Assembly (NCBI GenBank): GCA_034436015.1
Contig: DAOTWG010000006.1
Coordinates: 17,085 to 81,084, forward strand
Source: DAOTVX01 sp034436015
GTDB taxonomy: Bacteria > Chloroflexota > Anaerolineae > Anaerolineales > Villigracilaceae
Direction of reading: 5' to 3'
DNA length: 64,000 nucleotides
Shown: in pieces, positions 17,392 through 25,757 of the stretch
Position numbering within the stretch: position 1 is the first letter of the stretch
Layout: every line of letters begins with the position of its first letter
Notes under the pieces: model-generated
The model's database searches: none
Told to the model about the DNA's origin: nothing
Seen by the model: only the letters and a program-made list of their open reading frames with translations
Program-made: the position numbers and the translations under genes

Positions 17392-18409
17392 CCTTTCCAC
17401 TCGACAAGGAGAAGTGGTGAACACTTTCGCGCGCCGCGCGCAGGTTGCCATGAGGAGCAATGATTGGCGCCACACACCCCGTACCCAGAATGAAGCGCCG
17501 GCCGCCGGTTTGTCGGAGAGCGTCTTCGGCTTCGCGGCGCACGGCGTCGGCGTCGCCAAAGGTCAGCGTTTGCCGACTTATGCCGCCACAGAGTACTTGA
17601 TCTGGCGCAAGTCGCCGCGCTTCGAGAAGAGAAGGGGAGGTCTCGCGATCATGCCAGTTCACAATCGGAACCCGCCAGGTTGAAGCAAAGTCGGCGACAA
17701 GCGAAAAGTAAACATCTGTTCCATGCAAATGCAGCAAGTTGCACCATAGCGACCGGGCAACCTCTAGCACCTGTCCATCGAAGGGCAGGCCAAATGCCCG
17801 ATACTCGTCGAGCGTTAACAGACTCGCCTGGGCATGTTGCACGGCGTAGAAGATTCCATCCACGCCTGCTTCCTGCGCGGCAAGAACAAAGCGACGCGTC
17901 GTTTCGGCGATGGTTACCAGCCCATTCTGCAACGCTTCCGGAAAGCGGCGCAGGTGAACCACCAACCGTTCGCCGCCGGCCAGATTCTTGGCCTGCACCA
18001 GGGGGCTGAACACCGTCGCCAGGATTGGGACATCTGGCCCCAGCGCCGAGCGCAACAGACGTAAACAGGATAGCTGCGCCGCAAGCATCGGCGCGCGCGT
18101 TGGCTCCAGAACCGGCAACCGTTCCCAATCGGCCGGTTCCCGTACAATGCGCTTTGTATAGCGGCGCGTGCCCTCACCATCTCCCTCCCAAACATCTTCT
18201 ACCCCCCAGTCTTTCACACAGAACGAAGAAGCCGGGGTAACCTTAACAAAGTCGAACTCGTAGCGACGCTGGAAATCCAGGATAGCCGCCGTCAGTAAGG
18301 ACGGCGATTGGTCGTCCACCGGAAAATGCCGCCAGAGCGCGACAGGTGGACGGTCGAGGGCGGCATCATCGGTTAAGCAAGCTTGTACGCGTTCACGCGG
18401 TGTCAACAT
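17375..18409 (-). CDS. Uroporphyrinogen decarboxylase (URO-D) family protein
   Basis: A 344-residue URO-D-fold TIM barrel: an N-terminal TPRERVQACL helix, then DFVKVTPASSF, VTIAETTRRFVLAAQEAGVDGIFYAV, LLHLHGTD, VPIVNWHDRETSP, VLCGGISRQTL and FILGTGCVAP. In true HemE the N-terminal arginine motif is PVWLMRQAGR. Here the equivalent is PPVALWRHFPVDD, so it is more likely a URO-D paralogue (corrinoid or methyltransferase-like) than HemE itself. It overlaps both neighbours (17 bases each side) in a tight minus-strand cluster with the ChlI-like gene and rsmD. Confidence 0.8.
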   Translation of the reverse strand: MLTPRERVQACLTDDAALDRPPVALWRHFPVDDQSPSLLTAAILDFQRRYEFDFVKVTPASSFCVKDWGVEDVWEGDGEGTRRYTKRIVREPADWERLPVLEPTRAPMLAAQLSCLRLLRSALGPDVPILATVFSPLVQAKNLAGGERLVVHLRRFPEALQNGLVTIAETTRRFVLAAQEAGVDGIFYAVQHAQASLLTLDEYRAFGLPFDGQVLEVARSLWCNLLHLHGTDVYFSLVADFASTWRVPIVNWHDRETSPSLLEARRLAPDQVLCGGISRQTLTFGDADAVRREAEDALRQTGGRRFILGTGCVAPIIAPHGNLRAARESVHHFSLSSGKDEFTS

Positions 18410-19637
18410 CGCTCTTTTTGCGCCCGCCCAGTTCGGTCAACAGGCGACGCATTTCCTCCTCTTCCCCTTCCTGACTATGGAAGTATTCGGTCATGAAAGA
18501 CGAACGACGCAAGCGCAGTGCCATCGGCGCGACGACGCGCAAATCCGCCGCGGTGACGCGTTCCCGGCCATCAGCGGCGGCGTAGGCACGTGCGGCCTCG
18601 AACCAGGTAATTTCGGCGCGCAGACTGTCAATGCCCATCTTCTGCACCAGACGGATGGCTTGACGGGCCAAACGATCGGGCAAGACCACGCGCGGCAAAC
18701 GGGCGCGCGCGGCCTGAATCTCCTCCAGCGCGGCCTGGCTCTCGTTCGCATAGAGAGCGTTCATAGCGCGCGGGTTGGCAAGGTAGGCGCGCACGCGACG
18801 GTACGCCTCCAACCGCTCGGCCGGAGTCTCGAGTCCGCGCACGATGACGCGCAGGCCAAAGCGGTCGAGAATCTGCGGCCGCAATTTCCCTTCCTCAGGA
18901 TTCATCGAACCGATCAGCACGAAGCGCGAGCGATAGGTAGCCGAGACCGGGCCACGCCGCACGGTAAAACTGCCCTGCGCCGCCGCATCCAGAATGGCAT
19001 CTACGATGTCATCGTTTAACAGATTGACCTCGTCAATGTACAGGAGATTGCGGTCAGCCTGCGCCAGAATGCCGCGCCGAACGCGCGGCCGGTTCGGGAT
19101 GGGCGAGGCGCCTTCTTCCGCCCAACCGACGACATCCTCCAACCGGGCGTTGAGCGGCAATTCGATGAGCCGTACGCGATCGGGCGCGGTCAATGGCTCA
19201 CCCATGGCGTACTTCTTGGCACAAGCCGGGCAGATCGCGTCCATACCGCCGGCTTCAACGTCCTCCGGCATACAGCCGTAGTAGCACAGCGAACGCTCCA
19301 CTTTGGGAAGCAGTTCCACCAAAGAACGGACAGCCGTTGTCTTGGCCGTACCGCGCGGCCCGATCAAGAGAATCCCACCCGTATTCGGGTTGATAAGGCC
19401 GAGCAACAAGGCCAGTTTCATCTCCCTCTGGCCGACGATCGCCAGGAAAGGGAAAGGAACGATCTCGGCAATACGCCCCTCCTCCGGGGGCGGCATCGGC
19501 ACGCCTTTGCCGGCGACATACTCCACTAAATCCCGCAACGAGCGGAAGGGATGTGCAATACGTTCCTTCAGCTCAGCCTCCGACTCCAGCGGTGGGGCTA
19601 CAGACGATCCAGATGGCAGGGATTCTTCAGAAGTCAT
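18393..19637 (-). CDS. ChlI/BchI-like AAA+ ATPase (magnesium chelatase family)
   Basis: A 414-residue AAA+ ATPase related to the I subunit of magnesium chelatase. Walker A is GPRGTAKTT, Walker B LLYIDEVNLL, sensor 1 LIGSMNPEEG, and the arginine region is LRPQILDRFGL. A cysteine cluster (CYYGCMPED...CPACAKKY) between Walker A and B could bind metal. No ChlD- or ChlH-like gene is adjacent, so a role in chlorophyll synthesis is not supported; similar lone proteins occur in non-phototrophs. The start MTSEESLPSG is chosen because the frame upstream overlaps the next gene. Confidence 0.85.
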   Translation of the reverse strand: MTSEESLPSGSSVAPPLESEAELKERIAHPFRSLRDLVEYVAGKGVPMPPPEEGRIAEIVPFPFLAIVGQREMKLALLLGLINPNTGGILLIGPRGTAKTTAVRSLVELLPKVERSLCYYGCMPEDVEAGGMDAICPACAKKYAMGEPLTAPDRVRLIELPLNARLEDVVGWAEEGASPIPNRPRVRRGILAQADRNLLYIDEVNLLNDDIVDAILDAAAQGSFTVRRGPVSATYRSRFVLIGSMNPEEGKLRPQILDRFGLRVIVRGLETPAERLEAYRRVRAYLANPRAMNALYANESQAALEEIQAARARLPRVVLPDRLARQAIRLVQKMGIDSLRAEITWFEAARAYAAADGRERVTAADLRVVAPMALRLRRSSFMTEYFHSQEGEEEEMRRLLTELGGRKKSDVDTA

Positions 19638-19674
19638 AAGCCTAGTCCGGCCAACCGCGCCGCGCTCATTTCTG

Positions 19675-20055
19675 TCACGCCATGTCCTCGCGCAACTCGC
19701 CGGCGTCCGGCGGATGTAGACGCTCCGGCTCTTCCAGCAACACATCCATTACGCTGTAGGTAAGTTCCTTCATCATCGGCGCCAGAGGCACAGTGGCCGG
19801 GGGATGTAACTTGGCTGGAGGGGGGGGAGGCGGCGTTTTACGTGGCTTGAGCGAACTCGTGGCGCGCTTGCGCAGGATACGCCGGTCCTCGCTCAAATAG
19901 CCAACGTAGTATCCCAACACCGAATACACCTCCCGCTGAGGTGTGACAAACCCAATCCACTCACCAAGCCGGTTAAAAAGATAGGGATATGCCAGAAACG
20001 CCTCGGCATCCCCTCTGGTATTGTAGACCGGGATAATTGTCTTCTGCGTGTCCAT
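19675..20055 (-). CDS. Small beta-rich protein, unknown function
   Basis: A 126-residue protein. The N-terminal 60 residues show repeating short strands (IPVYNTRGDAEAFL, LFNRLGEWIGFV, EVYSVLGYYVGYL, DRRILRKR) resembling a four-fold beta-flower fold in which each unit has a Gly-x-x-hydrophobic turn. A poly-proline run (PPPPPPAKL) then links to a helical tail. No enzyme motif is visible. It precedes the ChlI-like gene by 37 bases on the same strand and may belong to that unit. Confidence 0.7.
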   Translation of the reverse strand: MDTQKTIIPVYNTRGDAEAFLAYPYLFNRLGEWIGFVTPQREVYSVLGYYVGYLSEDRRILRKRATSSLKPRKTPPPPPPAKLHPPATVPLAPMMKELTYSVMDVLLEEPERLHPPDAGELREDMA

Positions 20056-20102
20056 ACCTTCCGCTCTCGCCTCTTTCCAAAGCAGATTTCCAAATCAATA
20101 GG

Positions 20103-20142
20103 TGGTCCGGCAACCATCACGCCACGGGCGTGAATTGAATCC
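20103..20142. repeat. Single CRISPR-repeat-like hairpin
   Basis: A perfect 7-bp stem TCACGCC/GGCGTGA (20117-20123, 20127-20133) with a 3-base loop is followed by ATTGAAT. The layout, a short palindrome plus an ATTGAAA-like tail, is that of a CRISPR repeat, but there is only one copy and no cas gene nearby. The gap 20056-20266 otherwise shows no gene. Confidence 0.3.
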
Positions 20143-20266
20143 ACACTCTATTCAGCAGCGGCGATGAGTGAAATGCGCTGCATTTGTAGCCCACTCTTCG
20201 CCTCGACTGATCCGCCACTACGCCCTGTTTATATTGTACTCGAGATGGGCCACATGCAAGTGGCGA

Positions 20267-20719
20267 TCAGGATGCCACATCGTTATACGTCCAGCGCCGG
20301 TTCACAAAGAAATTCCACAACATGACCACGCCGACCGCAACGGCCAGCGTGAAATTCTTGGCGGCATAGGATGGCGAAAGGGATAACGAAAAGCGTTGGA
20401 ACAGGTGCTGCGCCAGCGGTTCCAGCCAATACAGAATTGGAACACGAATCAACACACCGGCAACGTTGACCGCAAAGAACATTCCCAATTGTTGCAAGGC
20501 AGGCCGAGAACGCGAATCGGGATATGTCCAGTATCGATTCCACAGAAAATTGCTGATGACAGCGCAGACGAACGAAATCGTTCCAGCGATGACCAGCGGC
20601 GCCGCGCACAGATGCGTGAGCAGATTCATAACGCTGAAGTCCACAACCGCGCCTACCGCGCCGACAACCATGAATTTCGCAAACCGAACGCGCTCGCGTG
20701 CACTGGTCAACAAGATCAT
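20267..20719 (-). CDS. GtrA-like membrane protein
   Basis: A 150-residue protein with four likely membrane helices (FAKFMVVGAVGAVVDFSVMNLL, AGTISFVCAVISNFLWNRYWTY, GMFFAVNVAGVLI, LAVAVGVVMLWNFFVNRRWTY). The N-F-x-W-N-R-x-W-T-Y motif occurs twice, as in the GtrA family, whose members help move polyprenyl-linked sugars across the membrane. It overlaps the nucleotide-sugar SDR gene by 4 bases (ATGA), which supports a role in surface glycan synthesis. Confidence 0.88.
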   Translation of the reverse strand: MILLTSARERVRFAKFMVVGAVGAVVDFSVMNLLTHLCAAPLVIAGTISFVCAVISNFLWNRYWTYPDSRSRPALQQLGMFFAVNVAGVLIRVPILYWLEPLAQHLFQRFSLSLSPSYAAKNFTLAVAVGVVMLWNFFVNRRWTYNDVAS

Positions 20720-21675
20720 GCCAGCCCCATCTTTTGTTTGAAGTACGGGATGGTGCGGGCAATGCCCTCCTCCAAGGGAACCTTGGGCTCCCAGCCGAGC
20801 AACGAGCGCGCGCGCGTAATATCCGGTTGTCGACGTTGCGGATCGGAGCCGAGCCGCTCATCCGGCAGAAAGACGACGCCGGCACGGTTGCCGGTTAAAC
20901 GGTTGATCGTCTCTGCGAAGTCTAGAATGGTAATCTCTACTGGATTGCCGATGTTGACCGGCTCGTGCACATCGGACATCAACAGGCGCACGATTCCCTC
21001 TATGAGGTCATCTACATAACAGAACGAGCGCGTTTGCTGGCCATCGCCATAAATCGTGAGCGGTTCGCCGCGCAGGGCCTGCTGAAGAAAATTGGGGAGA
21101 GCGCGGCCATCATCCAAGCGCATGCGTGGACCGTAGGTATTGAAGATGCGCACGATGCGCGTGTCTATGCCATGCGTGCGATGGTAAGCCATAGTCAACG
21201 CCTCGGCGAAGCGTTTGGCCTCGTCATACACCGAACGCGGGCCGATCGGGTCCACATGCCCCCAATACGTTTCCTTTTGCGGATGTTCCAGCGGATCGCC
21301 ATAGACTTCGCTGGTCGAGGCCAGCAGATAGCGCGCCTGATGCGCCTTCGCCACACCCAGTGTGTTATATGTTCCCAGAGCACCTGCCTTCATCGTTTGA
21401 ATAGGCAAATTGGGGTAGCCATACGGCGAGACCGGGTTGGGACTGGCCGGCGAGGCAAAATGTAAAATGGCCTCCACTTTGCCGGAGACAAAAATGTACT
21501 GCGAGACATCATGGCGGTAGAAGGAAAAACGCGGCTCGCCGGCCAGATGCGCCAGATTCTCGGCGCTTCCTGTGATGAAATTGTCCATGCCGACGACCTC
21601 GTGCCCTTCCGCGAGCAGGCGGTCGCAGAGATGCGAACCGAGGAAACCGGCGGCTCCCGTAACAAGAATGCGCAT
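20716..21675 (-). CDS. NAD-dependent epimerase/dehydratase, UDP-glucuronate decarboxylase-like
   Basis: A 319-residue extended SDR. The NAD loop is GAAGFLGSH and the catalytic YxxxK is in SVYDEAKRFAEAL, with the catalytic Ser/Thr in ASTSEVYGDPLEHPQ. HFASPASPNPV and RIFNTYGPRM are shared with UDP-xylose synthases (UXS), so it probably decarboxylates UDP-glucuronate to UDP-xylose; a UDP-glucose epimerase-like role is the alternative. The start MRILVTGAAG is the standard family start. Coupled to gtrA. Confidence 0.85.
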   Translation of the reverse strand: MRILVTGAAGFLGSHLCDRLLAEGHEVVGMDNFITGSAENLAHLAGEPRFSFYRHDVSQYIFVSGKVEAILHFASPASPNPVSPYGYPNLPIQTMKAGALGTYNTLGVAKAHQARYLLASTSEVYGDPLEHPQKETYWGHVDPIGPRSVYDEAKRFAEALTMAYHRTHGIDTRIVRIFNTYGPRMRLDDGRALPNFLQQALRGEPLTIYGDGQQTRSFCYVDDLIEGIVRLLMSDVHEPVNIGNPVEITILDFAETINRLTGNRAGVVFLPDERLGSDPQRRQPDITRARSLLGWEPKVPLEEGIARTIPYFKQKMGLA

Positions 21676-21771
21676 GGAAAACGCTCCAAAGCAAAAATAG
21701 GTCTGCCTCAACGACCTTTCACACTATGCGATTCTACCTGCGAGACGGTGAAACGTAAACCTTCGCGCCGC

Positions 21772-23448
21772 CTATCTTGTCGTATCCAATCGGACGCGGG
21801 CGAATTCCAGCGCTTCCTCGCGCGTGGACACCTCGCCAACGGCCTGCGCCTCGCGAATGGCCTCCAACAATTCGCCAACTTTCGGGCCCGGGGTGAGAGA
21901 AAACGCCCGCATGAGATCCTCGCCATTGACCACAGGCGGTGGAGCGATGCTCTCTGTCGGTTTCTCGAACCAGTTTTCCAGCAACAGGCGAACAACATCT
22001 ACACAGGCTATCCAGGTTCCCGGCGGTAAGGTATGCTCATAGGTGGCGCGTACATCGGCCAGCGTGAGCAGGCAAACATCCACGCCAGCCTCGCCGCAAT
22101 CACGGAAGAAGCGATAGATCGCGCGCCGCGATAGCGTTTTGCCCTCGCGTAACAAGCGATGAACATGAAAATGGACGCGCATGTGTTGCGCTACAACGGT
22201 TTTGAGCCGTTCGATTTCCTCGTTGCTGAGCGCCAAGGCGCGTCCACGCGTGACCACCTGCTGCGCCCCCTCTTCCTCATGCCCTAGAAAACGCCAACGA
22301 TTCTCCTCCATCGCCGCCGTCGCCGGTTTGGCAATATCGTGGTACAGCGCCGCCAGCACCAGCAGGCCACGCCGCGAACGACCGGTCTGCGAGGGAGAGG
22401 ACAAAAGAGCATCTAACGCCGAGCGGTAACGCCCTAGGCGATGGACCAACAGACCCCCGAACCAGTCGGCCGCCGTATCCGCTTCCTCATAGATCGTAGC
22501 AAGGGCGGCAAGGATAGCCTGAAGGTGATTTACCGTCGCCAGGGTATGCATCCAGGCATCGTGTACATGAGGTTCAGATTGCGCCACGCCTTTCAGCGCC
22601 GAGAGTTCTGGCAAAAGGTATGGCAACGCGCCGAGCATATCGAGAGCGCGCACACCAGCAGCGGCTTTCACGGTTTCCAAAAGGCGAAATAGCTCATCGC
22701 GCAGCCGCTCCGCTGAGATGCGTGGGAGTAGATTCACGGCAGCCTTCATTGCCGCGCGCGTCTCGGGGTGAATCCGAAAGTTCAGTTCCGCCGCCAAGCG
22801 CACGCCGCGCACGATTCGCAAGGGATCGTCAGTAAAAGCAGATGGAGAACAGGCGCGCAGGCATTTCTCTTCCAAGTCCCTCATTCCGCCCAACGGATCA
22901 AGCAGCGCCTGGGAACGTAGGTCTATTGCCATCGCGTTGACCGTGAAATCGCGGCCTGCCAAATCCGCGTCAATATCCGCCCCGCGAAACGCAGCAAAGT
23001 CCAGAAAAATCCGCTCTCCTTCCGAAACGGTCACAATCACGCGACCGGTATCCCGCTCCTCGTCGAGAGGATAGAATGCCGCGCCCAGGGCGTTGGCCAC
23101 CTGACGGGCAGCGCGTATCGCCCCCGCCGGCAAAGCAAAATCGAAGTCATGGGTTGCGCGTCCAAGCCAGAGATCGCGAATCGCTCCTCCGACCAGATAG
23201 AGCGGCGAATCCGCCGAAATCGCAACGCGCGCCGAATCCAACAAAGGGGGAAGAGGAACAGAATAGGGCATGGGTATACAACGAATCTCGGGCGTCTCTT
23301 TGAAACGGCTCCGCGCCGCAACGCGCGCCTGCTGAGGCATGCCACCTTGGGCTACCACGCGCTGACGCACTAATGCTACCCAGCGACCGGCGTAGGGACT
23401 CAGATCCTTTGCGTCTGCGCTTTCGTCCACAGGAGCGCGCCTTACCAT
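21772..23448 (-). CDS. CCA tRNA nucleotidyltransferase / poly(A) polymerase family with HD domain and DUF5678-like N-terminus
   Basis: A 558-residue protein in three parts. Residues about 15-60 (YAGRWVALVRQRVVAQGG...IRCIPM) look like a DUF5678 domain. Residues about 75-330 are the nucleotidyltransferase head and neck, with LVGGAIRDLWLGRATHDFDFAL (the G-S-like motif and catalytic DxD) and DFTVNAMAID. Residues about 380-480 are an HD domain (ALYHDIAKP). It would repair or add the 3' CCA of tRNA, with phosphatase or phosphodiesterase activity possible in the HD part. A GGGAG site precedes the ATG. It lies 8 bases after an hpt gene. Confidence 0.88.
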   Translation of the reverse strand: MVRRAPVDESADAKDLSPYAGRWVALVRQRVVAQGGMPQQARVAARSRFKETPEIRCIPMPYSVPLPPLLDSARVAISADSPLYLVGGAIRDLWLGRATHDFDFALPAGAIRAARQVANALGAAFYPLDEERDTGRVIVTVSEGERIFLDFAAFRGADIDADLAGRDFTVNAMAIDLRSQALLDPLGGMRDLEEKCLRACSPSAFTDDPLRIVRGVRLAAELNFRIHPETRAAMKAAVNLLPRISAERLRDELFRLLETVKAAAGVRALDMLGALPYLLPELSALKGVAQSEPHVHDAWMHTLATVNHLQAILAALATIYEEADTAADWFGGLLVHRLGRYRSALDALLSSPSQTGRSRRGLLVLAALYHDIAKPATAAMEENRWRFLGHEEEGAQQVVTRGRALALSNEEIERLKTVVAQHMRVHFHVHRLLREGKTLSRRAIYRFFRDCGEAGVDVCLLTLADVRATYEHTLPPGTWIACVDVVRLLLENWFEKPTESIAPPPVVNGEDLMRAFSLTPGPKVGELLEAIREAQAVGEVSTREEALEFARVRLDTTR

Positions 23449-23456
23449 AGGCTCCC

Positions 23457-24017
23457 TCAGCCAGGCCTGCGGTAGCGCTTCAAGTCCGCTGTAGCGATGA
23501 AAGGCAGATGACGATAATGTTCGTCAATATCAATCCCATAACCGAAGACGTACTTATCTGGAATGTCGAAACCTAGGTAATCAATTTCCACAGGGACCTC
23601 GCGGCGCTCTTTCTTATCCAGCAACACACAGACCTTCAGAGTCTTGGGGTTGCGTGTCCGTAGCATCCGCAACACATGATCGAGTGTGCGACCGCTATCC
23701 ACAATGTCTTCCACCAAGAGGACATTTTTGCCTTCGATATTGGTCTGCAAGTCGAGCTGGACGCGCACATTGCCGCTCGAAGCGTAATGGCCAACTCCAT
23801 AGGAAGAAAGCGACATGCAATCCAGAGTCTGCGGGACGGCAATATGAGGGGTCAGGTTGGCCGTAAAGGTCAGCGCTCCCTTGAGCAGGCAGACGACCAA
23901 CAACTCCTCGCCCTGAACATCAGCGCTGATCTGCGCGCCCAGTTCGGTCACCCGTTGGGCAATCTCCTCTGGGGTGAAGAGAATCTCATCCAGGAAGTCG
24001 CGGTAGTCTTGAATCAT
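23457..24017 (-). CDS. hpt: Hypoxanthine phosphoribosyltransferase, second copy
   Basis: A 186-residue purine salvage enzyme that makes IMP or GMP from the free base and PRPP. The PRPP loop is NVLLVEDIVDSGRTL and the KDxxxFG-like base-binding segment is DYLGFDIPDKYVFGYGID. SSYG (SLSSYGVGHYASSG) is the mobile loop. The start MIQDYRDFLDEILF is preferred over a longer frame that overlaps the first copy. It lies 55 bases after a paralogue (24073-24627) and 8 bases before the CCA gene. Confidence 0.93.
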   Translation of the reverse strand: MIQDYRDFLDEILFTPEEIAQRVTELGAQISADVQGEELLVVCLLKGALTFTANLTPHIAVPQTLDCMSLSSYGVGHYASSGNVRVQLDLQTNIEGKNVLLVEDIVDSGRTLDHVLRMLRTRNPKTLKVCVLLDKKERREVPVEIDYLGFDIPDKYVFGYGIDIDEHYRHLPFIATADLKRYRRPG

Positions 24018-24072
24018 AGACGGTGGCACTAGACGGCAAATGGTGGTGGTAGGCAGGACGAACCATGACCAA

Positions 24073-24627
24073 CTAACGGGGGCGAGAGCGCGCTTCGTCC
24101 AAAACAGCCACGAAAGGCAAATTGCGATAGCATTCATCCAAGTCGAGGCCATAGCCAAAGACAAACTTGTCAGGAATCACGAAGCCGCAGTAATCAATTG
24201 GAACGTTCACCTGACGACGCTCCTTTTTATCCAGCAAGGCACAAACCTTGAGGCTCTGCGGTCCGCGTGTGCGTAGCAGTTCCAACACATAGGCCAGCGT
24301 GTTGCCGCTATCCACGATGTCCTCTACCAGCAAAACGTTACGGCCACGAATATCCGTTTGTAGATCAAGGATGAGGCGCACGTTGCCGCTCGAGGCGCGC
24401 GCCCCCACACCATAGGAGGAAATTGCCATAAAATCCACAGCATGGGGCATTGTGATGTGGCGCATCAAGTCCACAAGGAAGACCACGCCGCCGCGCAGGA
24501 CACACAGAAGCAATAAATCTTGGCCCGCGTAATCGCGGCTGATTTGCGCGCCTAACTCGGCAACTCGTTTTTGTAGCGTAGGCGCGTCAATCAGAATTTC
24601 GGAAACAACGTCAGCATACGTTTTCAT
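24073..24627 (-). CDS. hpt: Hypoxanthine phosphoribosyltransferase, first copy
   Basis: A 184-residue paralogue of the next gene, with the same PRPP loop (NVLLVEDIVDSGNTL), mobile loop (ISSYGVGARASSG) and DYCGFVIPDKFVFGYGLD. The two proteins align end to end without gaps over most of their length, so they arose by tandem duplication. Differences in the loop next to PRPP (SGNT vs SGRT) and in the 5' metal-site segment (VLRGGVVF vs LLKGALTF) might give different base preference, for example guanine versus hypoxanthine. Its start overlaps the tdk stop by one base (TAATG). Confidence 0.94.
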   Translation of the reverse strand: MKTYADVVSEILIDAPTLQKRVAELGAQISRDYAGQDLLLLCVLRGGVVFLVDLMRHITMPHAVDFMAISSYGVGARASSGNVRLILDLQTDIRGRNVLLVEDIVDSGNTLAYVLELLRTRGPQSLKVCALLDKKERRQVNVPIDYCGFVIPDKFVFGYGLDLDECYRNLPFVAVLDEARSRPR

Positions 24628-25199
24628 TAGCGAGGCACCTCATGATGCCGTCGGCAGCGCGCTTCGTACAATTCCGCCGCACCAACAATGACCACCGGGT
24701 CACCATAACGCGCCGGTTTCCCGTTGACCAGACGTTGCGTGCGACAGGCCGGCTCACCACAGACCATACAAATAGCCTGCAACTTATCCACACGTTCCGC
24801 CTTCGCTATCAAAGCCGGCATGGGACCAAACGGCTCACCGCGAAAATCGGTATCCAGGCCAGCCACAATGACGCGCCGTCCACTCGCCGCCAGCTCGTCC
24901 ACTACAGCGATTAGTTCATCGTCGAAAAACTGCGCCTCGTCAATGGCAACGAGGGTAGCCTCTGGATCGAGCAAGGTGCGAATATCCCCTGCCTTCTCGA
25001 TAGGAATCGCGGCGAAATCCGCGCCGGCATGCGAGGTCACTTTCTCCACCGCATAGCGGACATCTATAACCGGCTTGAAAACCTGCACTCTTTGACGAGC
25101 GATCAGCGCGCGCCGCAAACGTCGAATCAGTTCATCCGTCTTGCCGCTGAACATCGAACCACAGATAACTTCCACCGAACCGGAAAGATGAGGGGGCAT
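24627..25199 (-). CDS. tdk: Thymidine kinase, type II
   Basis: A 190-residue tetrameric-type thymidine kinase of deoxynucleoside salvage. The P-loop is GSMFSGKTDEL, Walker B AIDEAQFFDDE, lasso-region GLDTDFRGEPFGP, and zinc ligands are CMVCG...CRTQR and the final C of YEARCRRHH. The start MPPHLSGSVEV is chosen; two further in-frame ATG codons lie 9 and 42 bases upstream. Together with the two hpt genes it forms a nucleotide salvage cluster. Confidence 0.93.
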   Translation of the reverse strand: MPPHLSGSVEVICGSMFSGKTDELIRRLRRALIARQRVQVFKPVIDVRYAVEKVTSHAGADFAAIPIEKAGDIRTLLDPEATLVAIDEAQFFDDELIAVVDELAASGRRVIVAGLDTDFRGEPFGPMPALIAKAERVDKLQAICMVCGEPACRTQRLVNGKPARYGDPVVIVGAAELYEARCRRHHEVPR

Positions 25200-25349
25200 T
25201 GTTCCCATTCCTGATAAAGATACGAATAGCCTGCGCTTCATTTTCGCCGCGTAGCCCTGCCCTGAACAGAGCAAGGGGACAGCAGGGCAGTGTTAGTAGA
25301 GGCGCGTGTTGCACAACGCTCTTGAAAAACAAGATAAGATGCTCGTTGC

Positions 25350-25547
25350 TCAAGCAACTGTAGTGGGCATCAAATAACCCCGCATGTTCGCAGAAAAACC
25401 TTCGCCACCCAGGTATCGTTGTTGGCTCCACAACCTTCTCGCCGCTCTCACTTCAGTCTGTATACGTAATCCAAGACGTTGAGCAAGAGCAATGACTCGT
25501 TGTTTCAATGCATCGCCTCTTGTGGGTGCAGTCCCTTTCCCTGGCAT
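25350..25547 (-). pseudogene. Truncated nuclease-like gene (internal deletion suspected)
   Basis: A 65-codon frame with an intact GAGGAG site (25554-25559) seven bases before its ATG. The first 45 residues (PGKGTAPTRGDALKQRVIALAQRLGL...VRAARRLW) resemble, from memory, the start of PD-(D/E)XK nuclease-superfamily proteins. The last 20 (EGFSANMRGYLMPTT) resemble the C-terminal part of the same family, so the catalytic middle appears to be missing. It could instead be a genuine small protein. The rest of the 25200-25721 gap shows no other gene. Confidence 0.4.
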
Positions 25548-25721
25548 AAAGTACTCCTCATGCAGTCACTTGTCTCCTTCCTAATTTTACCACTCAAAAT
25601 GCTCTGCCTTGGCCAACCCCCGCGATACACCTCAAAGCATCACCTACCCCCCATTCGATATAAGTTTGCTCGACTTTCACCGCGCAGTAAGTCAGAGAAA
25701 AACCAAATGCGCCGGCGCAGG

Positions 25722-25750
25722 TTGACATAAACGTCCAGGCAAAGTATAAG
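25722..25750 (+). promoter_or_regulatory. Promoter of the lytic transglycosylase gene
   Basis: A perfect TTGACA (25722-25727), a 17-base spacer and TATAAG (25745-25750). The -10 ends 7 bases before the ATG, so the mRNA should start at or next to the start codon. Confidence 0.8.
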
Positions 25751-25757
25751 GGAGAAC

